In this document: positions 47,301 to 59,632 of the stretch, in pieces
How positions within the stretch are numbered: position 1 is the stretch's first letter
How the letters are laid out: each line of letters starts with the position of its first letter
Assembly: GCA_013076295.1 (NCBI GenBank)
Contig: RQOL01000660.1
Coordinates: forward strand, 62,001-126,000
Reading direction: 5' to 3'
Source of the DNA: Sanderia malayensis
Lineage: Eukaryota; Cnidaria; Scyphozoa; Semaeostomeae; Pelagiidae
DNA length: 64,000 nucleotides
The notes under the pieces: model-generated
What the model saw: the letters and a program-made list of their open reading frames with translations, nothing else
The model's database searches: none
Told to the model about the DNA's origin: nothing
Position numbers and translations under genes: made by a program

Positions 47301-50300
47301 AACAAACTCACATGCTTGTAGATTTGGATATCGGTTTTTCACTTTATTACATGGCTGGTTCGAGGCTTCTGATATGTGGCTTTGACCCGGATCAAATGAC
47401 TTGAAGAAAACAAATTAAACACTCAAAAATAGATAATAAATAAAACAAACGAAAAATAAAACAAAAAACAAGGAAGTTTAAAGAGATTTATGAATTAATT
47501 AATCGGATAGCCGTTCCCTTTAATATGTTTTAATAAACCATATTAAAGGGAACGAAAAGTGGCAATAACTTCGAATGGAGGAAAAGATTGAGCTTGGGAA
47601 AACCGGAAAAAGTTGACAATGAAATGAATCGTTATGGCGTAATATTGCTTTTAAGTGCAATGTTCAAAACCTATCCCATAATATACTGCCCATAGCTCTG
47701 GACTCTAAGGGTGTAATCTCCATGTAACGATTTGTAATGATGTTTAAGTCTGGAATCGTATGGAGAGATGATAACTCTAATCTGTTAAAACTCTCCTCAA
47801 CATGCATCTCGAGATATGTACGGTCGACTCTCGCTATCTCGAACTCGCAGGGAAAATGAAAATTTACTTCGAGATGGCGGGAGTTCCCTAGAGAACGAAG
47901 GGAAATGGGAATCTGTTCGAGACAACCGAGTTCGAGATGGCGAAACTCGACTGTGTTGGGATGCATGCTGAGGAGAGTTTCAGCAAACATGCATGTTGAG
48001 GAGAATACCACGTGGCATAGGAGTAGTAGCATGTAATGTGAAACCATATACAAGCAATGCAACATACCTCAAATTCTTGCACAATTTTCTCTTTACAATT
48101 CGCTTTCAAACCCATGACGTGGTTGGCGAAATTCTCCACAGGGATCGCAGGATGCGTCTTCATTTCTGTTGTCGGGAATTTCAATCGATGCAATTCAATG
48201 AGGTCTTTCGGCTCCTCGTCCTTCTTCCTTCCACGAAGAGGCTTTCTCTCTTCATCGCCTGGTAGACTCGGTCTTCTGCAGCCTCTCCTGGAAATTACAA
48301 AAGCAAACCTCGTTCTCATTTTGAAAAGAAACCAACGGCCATGTTAGAAAACCTAATCCTGACCCATGGACCTTGAGGAATACTGGTTAATACAACAGTG
48401 CTTATAACTTTGCAAACAGAAAGCAATGCAGCTTGATAACGCCGTCATACTCTCGTTTTTGCTTGGCGGAACATTCTTGCCTTGGGTATATTGGCACAAA
48501 TGAAGGAATCTAAGCAAAATTTCGTCATTGCAAATACGTCTCGGAGAGCAAATTCGAGAATTTACTGTGCCTAAGTATAGCTTGACAGATTAGCTAGAAT
48601 AAACAAACAAAAACGCTTGAAATTTTACCTTCTAAAGTAGATGGCCAACAAGACGACTATAATCACAAGCACAAGCGATACAACAATGCCTGCAATCATG
48701 ACCCCATTTCCACCACTCTTCTCTTGCGCTGTATTGTTTTGGGATTCAGTCTTGCCCGTCTCATTAGTCTCATCTGTAGGCTGAAGATCGATAATAATCG
48801 ATTTGGTCAGGTTGCTCGATTTGTAAACATATTCCGAGTCCTGCTTCACGTACGCCCGGCTGAAGAACTGGTATGTGTGCCCGGGCGTTAGTTTCTTGTT
48901 CTTGTAATCACCGATTTTGTTTCCTTCGCCGATAACGACCTCTTTAGGCAGCTCGCTCGGTAGCAGCTCAGCAGTGACGTAAGTGACGGGGCGTGGTGAT
49001 GATCTACGTGACCGTTTCTGCAGGTTTTTAAACAGACTGTCCGGATTTTTGCTTCTCAGATCGTTCGACTGTTGATAGTTGAAGCCATAGTCGACAACAT
49101 AGATGTGATAGAATCTAAAGAAGAACATCAAGAGGGTTATTTAGAAATATATAAAGCAAATCATGTCGTAAGATTGTAGCATTGTTACTCACACAAGAAC
49201 GTAGTTTGCAATAGCAGTTGATAACTTTACAACTCTTTCAACGATCAAAGGAAGATCATAGAGCTTTAGTCTTCATCATGCATTACTAAACACCGAGTCC
49301 TACAGATTGGCAATAAGAACTCAACAACTATAAACTCTTCTTTGTAGATGTTAATCCAAAGACCATTGGCAAATTAGATGTTTATCAAGCTCGCATAGAA
49401 CATCAGCGCTTCAGACAAAGACAAGGCTTCGCTATGAATCAAACAGGGAAACATGCTAAACATCGATACTTACTCCACGTCTCCGTTTACAGTTGTAGAC
49501 GGCGAGATAATGAGATTAACTTTAGTACCCCCGATATATTTCACGCTTCTTGGGGGATCAACCGCGGGTGGGGCTAAACACAAAACAAACATCTCATTAC
49601 AAGCTTGCAATCAATCATTCATAAATAGAACAATGTACACTATTCTCTATTATTTTAGTAGCATAAAGAGTATATCCATACCGGTCTTCTTGGTCCAGAA
49701 TTGACTGACTTTGCGCTGTCCCGTTCCTAACGTCGTTAGGATCCAGACGGAAATCGTGTAGTAAAGATTCGGCTTGAGGTTGTTGAAGTAGGTGGAATTG
49801 AGTTTGCTTGGAATCTGCTTCTCTTCGTTGCTGCGCACGGTTTTCTCAACACCGGACGCATCTTTGTACGATTTAGATCCGGATGCGGTCACCTGAGTGC
49901 AAATTGATCATTATCTGATTAAATATACAGTCAGTTTTAAGCAAAAACCTGGTGGGGGAAAGGACATGAAAATATTCAAAGTAACAAAAGTTCGAATTGT
50001 ATTTGTCCTAAAAGGGTCCGTTGGTAACCTTTGAGGGGAAAGACACAAGCGCCTTGACCACTAGGTGTAGCCAAGGTGGTTTGGTTGAGATGCTATTTCG
50101 CATCCTTAAAGGTTGACCTTCATGGGTTCGAGCGCACAAAAAGTCGGAGTCATGAGCTATAAGCCGTCAGCCAACTCAGGTGTCCATCCTTCCGAGCTGG
50201 GTAAATGAGTTCCCAGGGTGTTCCCAGGGTATTCCCAGGGAATTCGCACTGGAAGAAACTATAGCCGCAAATAGGATTGGAAATTATATCAATGCTCAAG

Positions 50301-53300
50301 TTTACCTTGTAGCTAGTGACTGTGAATCCAGGTGTGTTTGGTGGTCTCCACTTGACCAATACAGAATTGCTGGTTATCTCAGACACCAAGACTGATCTAA
50401 CAAACGGCAGAGCTTTGACAAGACAAAAACAACAAAAATCAATACTCCACACAGAAAATTTGGGCAGCAAATGGACATACTCCAATCCAATTCGATTACA
50501 ATAGAAACTTATGGCAATTCAATTCAAATATTGATCAAAGTAATTCAATTCAATTTCGTCAATAATCATATACTTACTCTGGTCGTCTGTTGTTGACGTC
50601 ACGGGAATGCTTGTTGGACCAGCGCCAGCACTTGTGTACGCGGTCAAAGTGAACGAATACTCAGTTTTCACTTGCAAATTGTTGATAATCATCTCGAGTC
50701 TTGCACTGTCGTCATTCACCTTGAACTTCTTCCTTCTCGGCTCGCCATTGGCAGTCATCTTGAAGCGAATTATATATTTCTTGATCTTGCCGTTACTTAC
50801 CCACGGACCCGGGGATTCCCAGGTGATTTTGATTGACGTGGACGATTTGGTGATTGCGCAGATGTTCTGCGGTGCTTCGCCCGGTACGCCGTCAGGCATC
50901 TTCACCCATTTGCGTGCTTCAATTGACCAATCTTTCAACGTCTGTGCAGACACTTTGAACAAGTACCATACACCATTCGACAGCTTTCTAAAAATATGAG
51001 AACGCTGCCGAACACTAATATACTTCGCCCTCACATCGGCCAGATTATCAAATTTCGTCAGGGCCTTTCCGTACTCTATCTTGTACTGCAAAACGCCGGG
51101 GTAATTGGGTCGCCAGGCCAAGCTCAGGTCGGTTCTCTTCGGGCCGCGCAGATTTGCCCAGCGAATTTCAGGTGCAGCTGGCAGTCGCTTCGGTGTCTTC
51201 ACGTAGACCTTTGAACTCCTTGTTCCATCTCCTATAATTGTGTACGCAGCAACTCTGATCTGGTACGTGGTTGATGGCTCCACTTTGGACATCAAGATTA
51301 CATGCTAAAATAATCAGATGGACCGAAATTTGAATTCTTCAAAATTCAATGTTTGTAATTCAAAATTCAAAGAAAAAATTCAAAATTCAAACATAACAAC
51401 TAAGACATGCATCTTTTTCGAAACTGTCTCCTCTCTAGTGTCTAGTCTATTACAAGTGTCTTCTCTACTATCATCGTCTACTCCATTCCATTTAGTATAC
51501 AAAGTAAACCATGTACAAATTAAACCATGAAAAGAAGAAGGTTTAAATTCGCATAAAGCAAGCTTACTCTGTGTTGTGGTCCAACAGCATCGTACCAGTG
51601 CGGCAGTGTTTTGCCTTTAATGATCTCATGATTGTCCTTGACGGGAAGATAGTAAACAAAGTAGCCTCGTATTCGTCCGCTTTTTTCGATTGGCTCCTTC
51701 CAGGTGACTGAGATTGCAGAGTCATTGATGACATGGGCCCGAATGTCCCTCGGGGCTCCCTCGGGCACTGGAATAGAAATCAGAGTAACATAAACTCAAC
51801 GTATTAATACTTTGTCATGATTATCATACTAGACATATGATGAAATGCAGCCTGATATCTCAATATAACAAGCTTCCCCGGTTTAGCAAGGTGAATAAAC
51901 CAATCTTTCAACTTCTTCATAGTAAAATCTAATATCAGACAAACAAACCATCTGTACAACAACTCTGCAATGCATCGCTTACAAATCACAAAATTCTTAC
52001 CATCTTCATCGGTAAACACTTCAAATTTATTGCTGCGCGGGCCTTCACCAACAGCCGTCTCCGAAGATACCCAAATGGTGTATTTGGTATACTTTCTCAA
52101 GCCTGTCAGCATCGCATTTCGCTTGCTACCATTCACACTTAATATCGACGGAACAGAGCCGCGAACTGGCGTGTACATGATGTTATAAACAATAATCAAT
52201 CCGTTTCGAAGGTGCGGAAGAGGGGGATTCCATAATACCTCTATGGATGTAGAGCTCCTTGGTCGTGCTTTGGAGCCTTGAGGGGGGCCAGACGGTGCTG
52301 TGAAAACGGAATGAAAATTAACCAAACACTCAAATAAACAGTTGAAAAATATAATACAAATATAAATTGTTCTCCTTGGGTGGATCTTGCTGTCACCAAA
52401 ATAAAATGGTATGATTTATGATTTCTGTTTGGTAAAAAGTAAGTAAGTAAGTAAGTAAGTACGAATATTTATACTGGATAGCCACTTCAACTATGATAGC
52501 TGTTATCAATGTGGGTCCAGTTGGTATAAACCCTTACCCCCAGAAATACTGGGTACTCATTTACCAACCTTGGAAGGATGGACAGCTGAGTTGGCTGAGT
52601 TGGCTTGTAGTTCGTGGTTCCGACCATACGTGGATTTGAACCAGTGAAGGCATTACCTCTAAAGGATCAAACCCAGGTCAAAGTTTATTGAGAGAAACTA
52701 TTCTTAATCTGGGTGCCTACCTTCTTGCAGAGTCATGCAGTGGATTGGTTCCGATGGAGGGCCTAAGCCACCGAAAGACTTCGCCAGGACATTAATTGTG
52801 TAATTCGTGTAGGGATGGAGTCCTTGCAACAAAATCTGCGTCACGCCAAACTCCGATTCATTTTTTAGGGAGCCTCGTTTCGATTTATACTGCACCTCGT
52901 AGGCGTCAAGACCGTTTCCTTTATATACGGGATTCTTCCACGACACCTGAATGGACTTTGAACTTTGCGGCACTGCACAAACATTGAATGGTTGACCTGG
53001 AACTGAAATATTACCAACGCATAAGTCTACATAAACAAGAAGCTAATAAAACGAGACATGCGCAGTAGACCAAGCTGCACACCTGACCACATCAAGAGTT
53101 CGCGCAATGTCCAGAATACTCACATCAGGCTATGTTGTTCTTTGGCAAAAAGCAGCCCCCGGGCAATTCAAGCCACCTTATAGTTTGTTACCAATCACCT
53201 CTCGTAATCTCCAGGGGGTTAAACAACAACAAAAATAATAACACAACACGTACCTCCGCCTTGAGATTTAACGATAGCTGTCTCTGACATCGGTCCTAGT

Positions 53301-56300
53301 CCTGCTGTTCCAACGACTTGAATCTTGAAATAATACACGGTCCTTCTCCGAGTCCGTCTGATGATTTTATACGTGTTGCCTGCATATTCAAGAGACCAGT
53401 CGGACAACGAATCGTTCTTGTCTACAGTGTAATACACTCTATACCTCCTGATGCGTCCATTTGGTATGAGCGGCTCTTCCCAGGTCGCGTTAAATGACGT
53501 GTCACTTAAGCCTTTTCCAAGCAGATTCCTGGCCGGTGTTTCTGGAACTAAAATGAAAAACATTGCTTTTGACATTCCAAATCAAGGCCAAGCCACAGTG
53601 CAGTCTCTAAAACCACACTTGCAGAATGTCAAAGCCTCGACTCCGTTAAATGACATGAAATAATTGGAGAATTATGCAAAGCTGGTGGCTTGATTAACTG
53701 TAACGATGTAACTGACCTGGCAAAACGTCAAACGTTCGACCTTTAAGTCCTAAATGAAGCCTTCTGGTTTACTTTTAGATTGGGATTAAACAGTCCTAAT
53801 TACTTCACGGATCTTCATCCTCCTACTTGGTAGTGAGTACAGTAAGCACCCGCATATAAGAACCAATGGTTTAAAAACGTCCATTATGGTATTTCCGCAC
53901 AAAACAATAAGAAAACAATAGCCTATTGTTTTTAAGCAATAAACTGAATGCAAACTTTACAGGTTCTTACACGCGGTTTTTACTGCATATAGCGATCACT
54001 CACGTGTTTCTCCGCTGGAGAAATAGTTAATTTTGCTTGGCAGACTGTTTCCCGCATGGTTGAAGGCAATCACTTGAAACTCCCAGAACGTGTACGGCTT
54101 CAAGCCGTGGAGTGTAAACCGCGCGGTGGGCGTCACTGGTGCCACGACGCTCGCGTTGTTCCATTTCTGTGTCCCTTTGCTGCGATACTTGACAATGTAG
54201 CCAGTTATCTCATCGTCCTCCAAGTAGTTCTTTCTCCATGTTATTGTTATCGAGCTTGCGTTCTCCTTCACTAATTTCGGCTTGGTAGGCGTCAGCGGTT
54301 TGGCTATCAAAAGTAACATTAATCAGAGTGAAAATAGCAGATGACAAGTACCAATGGAGAGAGCAAATTAGGAGATATTGAATAACGATGTCTAAAGAGT
54401 TGCAGTCAATCACAAGATATTCTCAAGACTGGAAACAATGCTTCTAGGGAATTCAGCCAACTTTGAAAGCAATTAAACGGGTCGTATTTATTCGAGCAAT
54501 CAGTTTTCAAAACTACTTGTCTGGAACAATCCTTCACAGGTTATAGAGTTATGGCTATAGAAGTCATACAGCATAAGTACAACTGGCGAATAGAGAATGG
54601 ATACTTACGTCTTACTGTGAGCCGACACGTGCTTTCCTCGTAGCCCGCGCCGTTTCTGGCCCGACATGTGAAATTATTCGACTCGAGAATATAACTCAGG
54701 TGCAAATGACCATTCGTACCGCCGCCATAAAGTAACCCGTTTTTGTACCACGAAAAGACGGGTTGCGGCCTCCCAGTTGCAGTACAGCTCAGCGTTACTC
54801 TCGATTCGGGATCAACAGTGACGTCTTTCTGTCTCGTCAGAAGTGTTGGCTTGATCTTTATCACTAAAACACAATGCAACGATATTTGAGATAAGGCCAT
54901 TCAGATGTACGGGTATTCATCAAGGCTTAAAAGAGAAACAAAACGTACAAATATGCTTGCTAGCATGACAGCTCATCGAGAAGATTAAAGGATGCAATTA
55001 GCTATATACACGAGGCATCAAAATAAAAGCATGAGATCATTGGAGGCATATCTTAAAATATCACTAGCTTTGACGCTGAAGAAGCAGTAAAAACACAAAA
55101 ACACCTTTTTTGGGTTGTGCAAATATTCCCACCTTGTGGGATACGATAAAACCGACACTATTTGAAGCTTCGCATTCAAACAGTCCGCCATCTTGCCTGC
55201 TCACTTGAATGACTTGCAAAGTGCCGTTAGCAAACACTGTTATTCTCGGCATGGATACGTTCAGTGGCCTTCTTGATAAAAACCACTTGATTTTGGGAGT
55301 CGGTGTTCCTTCGGCCTTGCATACAAATCGTACGGTATCTCCTTCAGGAAGGAACACCGACCTCGGCTGCGTTGTTATTTTAGGGAAACCAGCGGGAAGA
55401 TCTTCTTCTGAAAAAAAAAACAACAAAGAAAAACATCAAGAATCGCTCTTCCACCCCCTCGAATAAGCCCCCACCCATGGACTACAAATTGTTCATAAGC
55501 CCCCCCCCCCCCCGCCTTGAATAAGCCCCCACACCTAACATGTGGATATTTGCTCTCTGATGTCCCAATGGCGTTTTATTGAGTTATACCACAAAAAATT
55601 CATGCCTTTAGAATTTAATGCTCATAAAACAATTATAGATTATAATGTATGAGGTCTTTTGACAATGTTTTCGTTGCGTAAAGCGAGTTCGAGAAGATTT
55701 TGCTTTTCTGGCAGATTTTTCAACAATATCTGAGCATTTTCCTGATTGTCTGCGTATGCGAAATACTTCGCTGGAACAACTAAACCAATTTCCCGTTCCC
55801 TTCACTCTTTGTGCCATATTTCAGAGAGCTTTATAAGACCCCCTCGATTGAGCCCGGCTCGAATAAGCCCCCGTCTGAAAATGTCAAAAATAAATAAACC
55901 CTCGGGGGCCAATTCGAGGATTTGCGGTAGTTTGACTATCGGTGCATGCATAGACAATAGAAACACTATTGACTAGAATACCGTAAATTCTCTTTTAAGC
56001 CCCCCCGGGGGGCTTATTGTTTTTCAGTACTTTAAAGAGGGGGCTTATTAGAGAGGGGGGGGGCTAAATTGAGAGAGGGGGCTTAATAAATATTTTGTAA
56101 TAGAAAACCATTTTCAGTGGTGGAAATACATTAAATAATACATGAAATACATTATTCAATGAAGTCTGAGTGAAAAACGTTTATATCTACAATACTTAAG
56201 CCTAAATGATTTGAATTTGAATTTGTTGAGAAGTATTGAACGACCAATGAATAAAATGAAAATCTCAGTTGTTTGTCAAGTTTACTTATTTTGGCATCAG

Positions 56301-57768
56301 TGAAGATTGGGGGGGCTAAATTGAGAGGGGGGCTTATTTAATTTTTCCTTCTGAAAAGGGGGGCTAATTAGAGAGGGGGGCTTAATTGAGAGGGGGGGGC
56401 TTAATAGAGAATTTACGGTAAGCGCCAACCTCAAATTCATTTTGAACTAAGCCCTGCAGGGCTTCGGGAATATAGGGTACATACGAGTTTGCTATGCCTC
56501 CGCGTATGCACAATTCTTCCAGACACAAGACGCATGGAAAGTTAAAACCCTGCTAACCTGCTTTAACTGTGAGATTGAAGCCACGATTCAAAGTCGTCCG
56601 ACTGTCTGATGCAACACACTCGTAGTACCCGTCAGCCCTTCCAACAAACAGTGGTCGTATCACCAACACGCCACCCTGGCTCCAGGGCGTTGGATAAGGC
56701 GGAGGTCGTGTGACTGGCTTACCATTGTACTTCCAAGTGACTGTGACTTTTTCAGGCCCGTCAACTTTGCAAACGAAGTACACAACATTGTACTTTCGTG
56801 CGTAGATGTCCCCTGAGGGACTTGTTTGTATTGTCAGATCTAACAGAAAATTAAAAAGAAACATTTTTAGCTACATTACGAAAACATAATCCTATTTCAG
56901 TCCCACCTACTTAGACCCCGGAAACTTTAGCCTTGCATTTTCACCAAAGCAACTAAAAAATATATGATAAATTACAAAACTCTCAGAGCTGGATTACACG
57001 AGGAGGAATGGCCCTATTGAAATTTTTGCCGAGATATCGGTATATGAATAAGAAACATAGCAAGATTTGTGATTGCGATTACATGCAGACAAGATCCTGC
57101 CTGCTCAAAAGAAGCCTTGTCAAAAGGGCAAGAAACACAGTGTTTCGTTATGTAATTGATTGGATAGGGCTGGAAAGCGGGCCAGCTCTCAGCACTACGA
57201 GCTAAAACCTGCCCGCAAACCAATTTCGCGAACTCCTGCGCAGGGGTGACAGGTCGACCGCAAAATTAAACTTCCTCCAAGGGCAATCAGGCCCTGCGAC
57301 TTGCGAGTTGACATTACACAACTGATTTGGGCGTGGGGAATTGCACCAAAGTACGAATCGCAAAGTCGTTTCCCAAAGAAATACACACTGATTTTTATAA
57401 GAATAATAACATAATTGCTGAGAATAAATAATCTTAATATAGCTCATTTTGCGCCTTAAATTGTTCTGAAACTATTTTGAACCGACGTTTGTGTTGCTTT
57501 GCGGAGAGAGCTCAGAAAGAGAAAACATTTTTGCAACATTGCATGCGCATGAAAAATGTTCCTCGTGGCGCCTTAGCTTTAATACCGATGAGGCTCAAGC
57601 CTGATTTTATTCTTACATAATTCTTGAACTTCGGAGATTTTGAGTCTTGATATTGTTATAAAAAAGGGTGTATTACCTAGGCCACTATGAACTACATACT
57701 TTCTCACCTTGGGCATTTCCAGCAGCAAACACAAAAGTCGCCACCCAAAAAATTAGGGTGGCGGCCAT
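41372..57768 (-). CDS. Lar: LAR-type receptor protein tyrosine phosphatase
   Basis: Type IIa receptor phosphatase: an adhesion receptor with cytoplasmic PTP domains. Exons in transcription order: 57768-57708, 56839-56558, 55407-55105, 54863-54609, 54303-54004, 53547-53254, 53002-52721, 52297-52001, 51767-51568, 51304-50578, 50412-50306, 49892-49682, 49573-49474, 49114-48629, 48287-48068, 47399-47312, 47161-47088, 46970-46836, 46629-46510, 46371-46217, 45596-45461, 45011-44865, 44655-44559, 43792-43716, 43532-43398, 43304-43179, 42136-41982, 41573-41372. All phases agree; 1923 codons. Order: signal peptide (1-20), three Ig domains (to ~300), eight FN3 domains (to ~1106), membrane-proximal region with KRSRR, TM (~1275-1299), D1, D2. 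Three Ig plus eight FN3 is the LAR/PTPRD/PTPRS layout. The KKGKK heparan-sulphate-binding run of vertebrate LAR Ig1 is not seen. Assignment to one vertebrate paralogue is not possible. Confidence 0.93.
42556..43133. mobile_element. 578-bp CCGTAA-type element with ORF remnant
   Basis: Ends CCGTAAATGACAAAATTAGC and (reverse-complemented) CCGTAAATGACGAAATTAGC are near-identical, flanked by TA. The interior has an open frame (42562-42918) whose last third ([20 protein letters not shown] then an acidic [10 protein letters not shown] end) looks like the C terminus of a transposase; this is a guess. It sits in the LAR intron between exons 26 and 27. Confidence 0.82.
44265..44530. repeat. Dispersed repeat segments in a LAR intron
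   Basis: GAGAAGGACTCGATTATATTC with nearby TTCGCTACGCAGCAGC recurs, reverse-complemented, at about 63725-63790. The CAATAGGCTATTG / TTACTGTA segment at 44450-44520 recurs near 45290, 46000-46115 and 53840-53985. Confidence 0.5.
47512..47554. repeat. Perfect 16-bp hairpin
   Basis: CGTTCCCTTTAATATG and its exact complement are separated by an 11-nt loop. It lies in a LAR intron upstream of exon 16, about 110 bp from the splice acceptor. Confidence 0.8.
47821..47953. mobile_element. Pogo-like MITE, family A
   Basis: Starts CGGTCGACTCTCGCTATCTC and ends GCGAAACTCGACTG; internal GAGTTCGAGATGGCG matches the copies at 7078 and 9915. It lies in a LAR intron. Confidence 0.7.
50060..50245 (+). mobile_element. 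tRNA-derived SINE
   Basis: Plus strand A box TAGCCAAGGTGG (50068-50079) and B box GGTTCGAGC (about 50125) are spaced as in a tRNA. The following tail (TGTCCATCCTTCCGAG, GGTAAATGAGTTCCCAG) matches the minus-strand copy at about 52490-52690. It lies in a LAR intron. Confidence 0.65.
52490..52690 (-). mobile_element. tRNA-derived SINE, second copy
   Basis: On the minus strand a B box GGTTCAAATCC (52642-52632) is followed by AGCTGTCCATCCTTCCAAGG and GGTAAATGAGTACCCAG, the same body as the copy at 50060. A short (AAGT)n run at 52439-52461 lies just beyond its 3' end. Confidence 0.65.
53840..53985. mobile_element. Pogo-like MITE, family B
   Basis: Starts CAGTAAGCACCCGCATATAA and ends CGCGGTTTTTACTG, inverted relatives; the interior contains CAATAGCCTATTG. 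Fragments of the same family lie at about 44450-44520, 45290-45360 and 45980-46115, all in LAR introns. Confidence 0.65.
55453..55927. mobile_element. Partial CCGTAA-type element
   Basis: Repeated AATAAGCCCCC motifs, a 15-nt C run near 55500 and a right end CAATTCGAGGATTTGCGG before TA identify this as a relative of the element at 55981. The left terminus is missing or diverged. It lies in LAR intron 2. Confidence 0.6.
55981..56418. mobile_element. 438-bp CCGTAA-type MITE
   Basis: Ends CCGTAAATTCTCTTTTAAGC and (reverse-complemented) CCGTAAATTCTCTATTAAGC differ at one base and are flanked by TA. The interior has several G-runs in GGGGGGCTTA contexts. It lies in LAR intron 2 next to the partial relative. 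Confidence 0.85.
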
Positions 57769-58250
57769 ATCTTGCTTTAGTCTAAGGAGCAAACAGTCTA
57801 TATATCAGAAATTACGCAATTCAAAGCTGGAATGAGTTTGGAAGTTGGACGACAAACAACGATTAACAAAAGCTTTCTTCAGCTGCCCTATATATGATAC
57901 GGGTCATATATAGAGCAAAGCAATTGGATGTAAAACTATCCTAAACCCCTAGAACGATTAAAGTACTCATGGAGAAAACTTCAAATGAGTTGGGACGGAC
58001 ATAGTTTATTTAGGCTAAAATTATCTTAAGTTTAAGAATTTTTAATTTAATTTCAGGCTCAAAATGGGAAACTGTTAAGAATACTAATACTCAAGAATCA
58101 AATTAATATTTTATTTACAAAAAAAATGTGTCCAGTCTTATCAAACCGTTATGTATGTGATTTCCTCTATCAATGAAACAAGAACAGATAATTAACTTCC
58201 GGAGACTTTTAAAGGGGAACTGAAACCATTTTTGATGTTTTTATAATCTG

Positions 58251-58674
58251 AGAGGCCCTTTACATGAGAAATCTCAACCCGGGTTGAGTTCAACACGGGT
58301 TGAGTTTCAACTCGGCTGACGGTGTAAGCCTTCATCGCGTTTACATGAAGGAAGCCGAGTTGAAACTCAACACGGGTTGAACTCAACTCGGCAACTCAAC
58401 CCGTGTTGAAATTTCAACACGGGTTGAAATTACTGCAAAATCGCATGTAAACGCAAAATATTTTCAACTCGGGGCGAGTTGAAATCAAAGCGTTGCATTG
58501 TAGGATATCGGATATTGCATTGTGGGATAACAACAGCCGCATTTATATCACGTGACCTCATCTCAACCCGTGTTGAGATTTTCATGTAAACGCGACGAAA
58601 AATAAGCGATGCTGTCAAAACTCAACCCGTGTTGAACTCAACCCGGGTTGAAATTTCTCATGTAAAGGGCCTCT
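58251..58674. mobile_element. 424-bp MITE packed with palindromic motifs
   Basis: Terminal repeats AGAGGCCCTTTACATGAGAA and the complement are nearly perfect. The interior contains more than ten copies of the palindrome-like CAACCCGTGTTGA or CAACACGGGTTGA, so the strand can fold into many alternative stems. Terminus GGCCC(T/C)TTTACA resembles the TTA-flanked element at 29213. Confidence 0.82.
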
Positions 58675-59544
58675 GAAAGAGCATATATTAAGTTACCTCA
58701 AAAACTGAAGTTTTTCGAAAATTGAAGCCATATTTAGCGAGAGCTTTATAAGACCCCCTCGAATAAGCCCTGGCAAACTTGACGAACTTTTTTCAGCCAA
58801 AAGTGGAACCTGGAAGGCTTATTAGCCTCGTTCTGAATTTCTAATGGGCTGAACCTTCTAATGTAGACTCACTACATTGCGTCCCTGTGCCTCGCTCGTT
58901 TTTACTCGCTCGTTTGAGGGACTTATGGACTTTCAGGTCAAAAACTGTCCATAAATCTCCTCTCCCGACAAATTTTTGTCGGCTCAATCAAATTGCAGCA
59001 TTTGGCTTTTAAACAATGGCTATTGTTCTTTTTGACCAATCACGTTCAACCACAAGTTAGGCCATGTAAAATAAGGTTTAACTCGATATTTAACGGACCA
59101 ATCTGGACTATAAAAAGTGGCGTGGCGTCAATTTTTAATTCAACATCAAATGGCGGGAAATTGCCGAAGCTGTGAAAAAAGTTAAAAAGAGTGTAAACTC
59201 GATAAATTTTCGTGCTTTTCCGAGAAATGTTGACAAAAAAGTTTTCATCAATTGTATGTTTTTGTATATGGGTCGCGTAAAAGTTAATGTAAAAACTGTT
59301 TTTCGTTTGATAATCCCACTTCATTAGGTAGGACTTTCAATTCAAAACCAATTCCAATTACTCCACCTCGATAAATTTTGGTGAAAAATTTTCATGGGAC
59401 CTCTTCACAGTTTTCTTTAAATATTGTTGTAAAACAATATGATATAGTTTAAATTATGTTTTCATTTGAAAATTTATGAAACTTTGAGTATATTTCTGCT
59501 AAAGAAATTTGCTATTGAAACCTGTTTGGTATATCTATATTGTC

Positions 59545-59632
59545 ATGTAAATTTTCTTGCTCAGGCCTTGGGCCACGTGTCTAGACGCCATTTCTCATCA
59601 GGTTGTGCAATACTTTTGCTCACTAAGTGTAT
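59545..59632. repeat. Dispersed ~85-bp repeat, copy 2
   Basis: Same orientation and sequence family as 24090-24180, including TTTTCTTGCTCAGGC and TGCTCA(C/A)(T/C)AAGTG. Class unknown. Confidence 0.65.

Larger units (their letters stand above)
44865..48287 (-). other. PTP domain D1 of LAR, catalytically intact
   Basis: Spans exons 15-22. Motifs in order: the juxtamembrane wedge ([20 protein letters not shown]), KNRYPN, NANYID, TQGPM, the WPD loop WPDFGVP, and the P-loop [10 protein letters not shown] with nucleophile Cys1565 and Arg1571. All residues needed for phosphocysteine catalysis are present. Confidence 0.93.
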
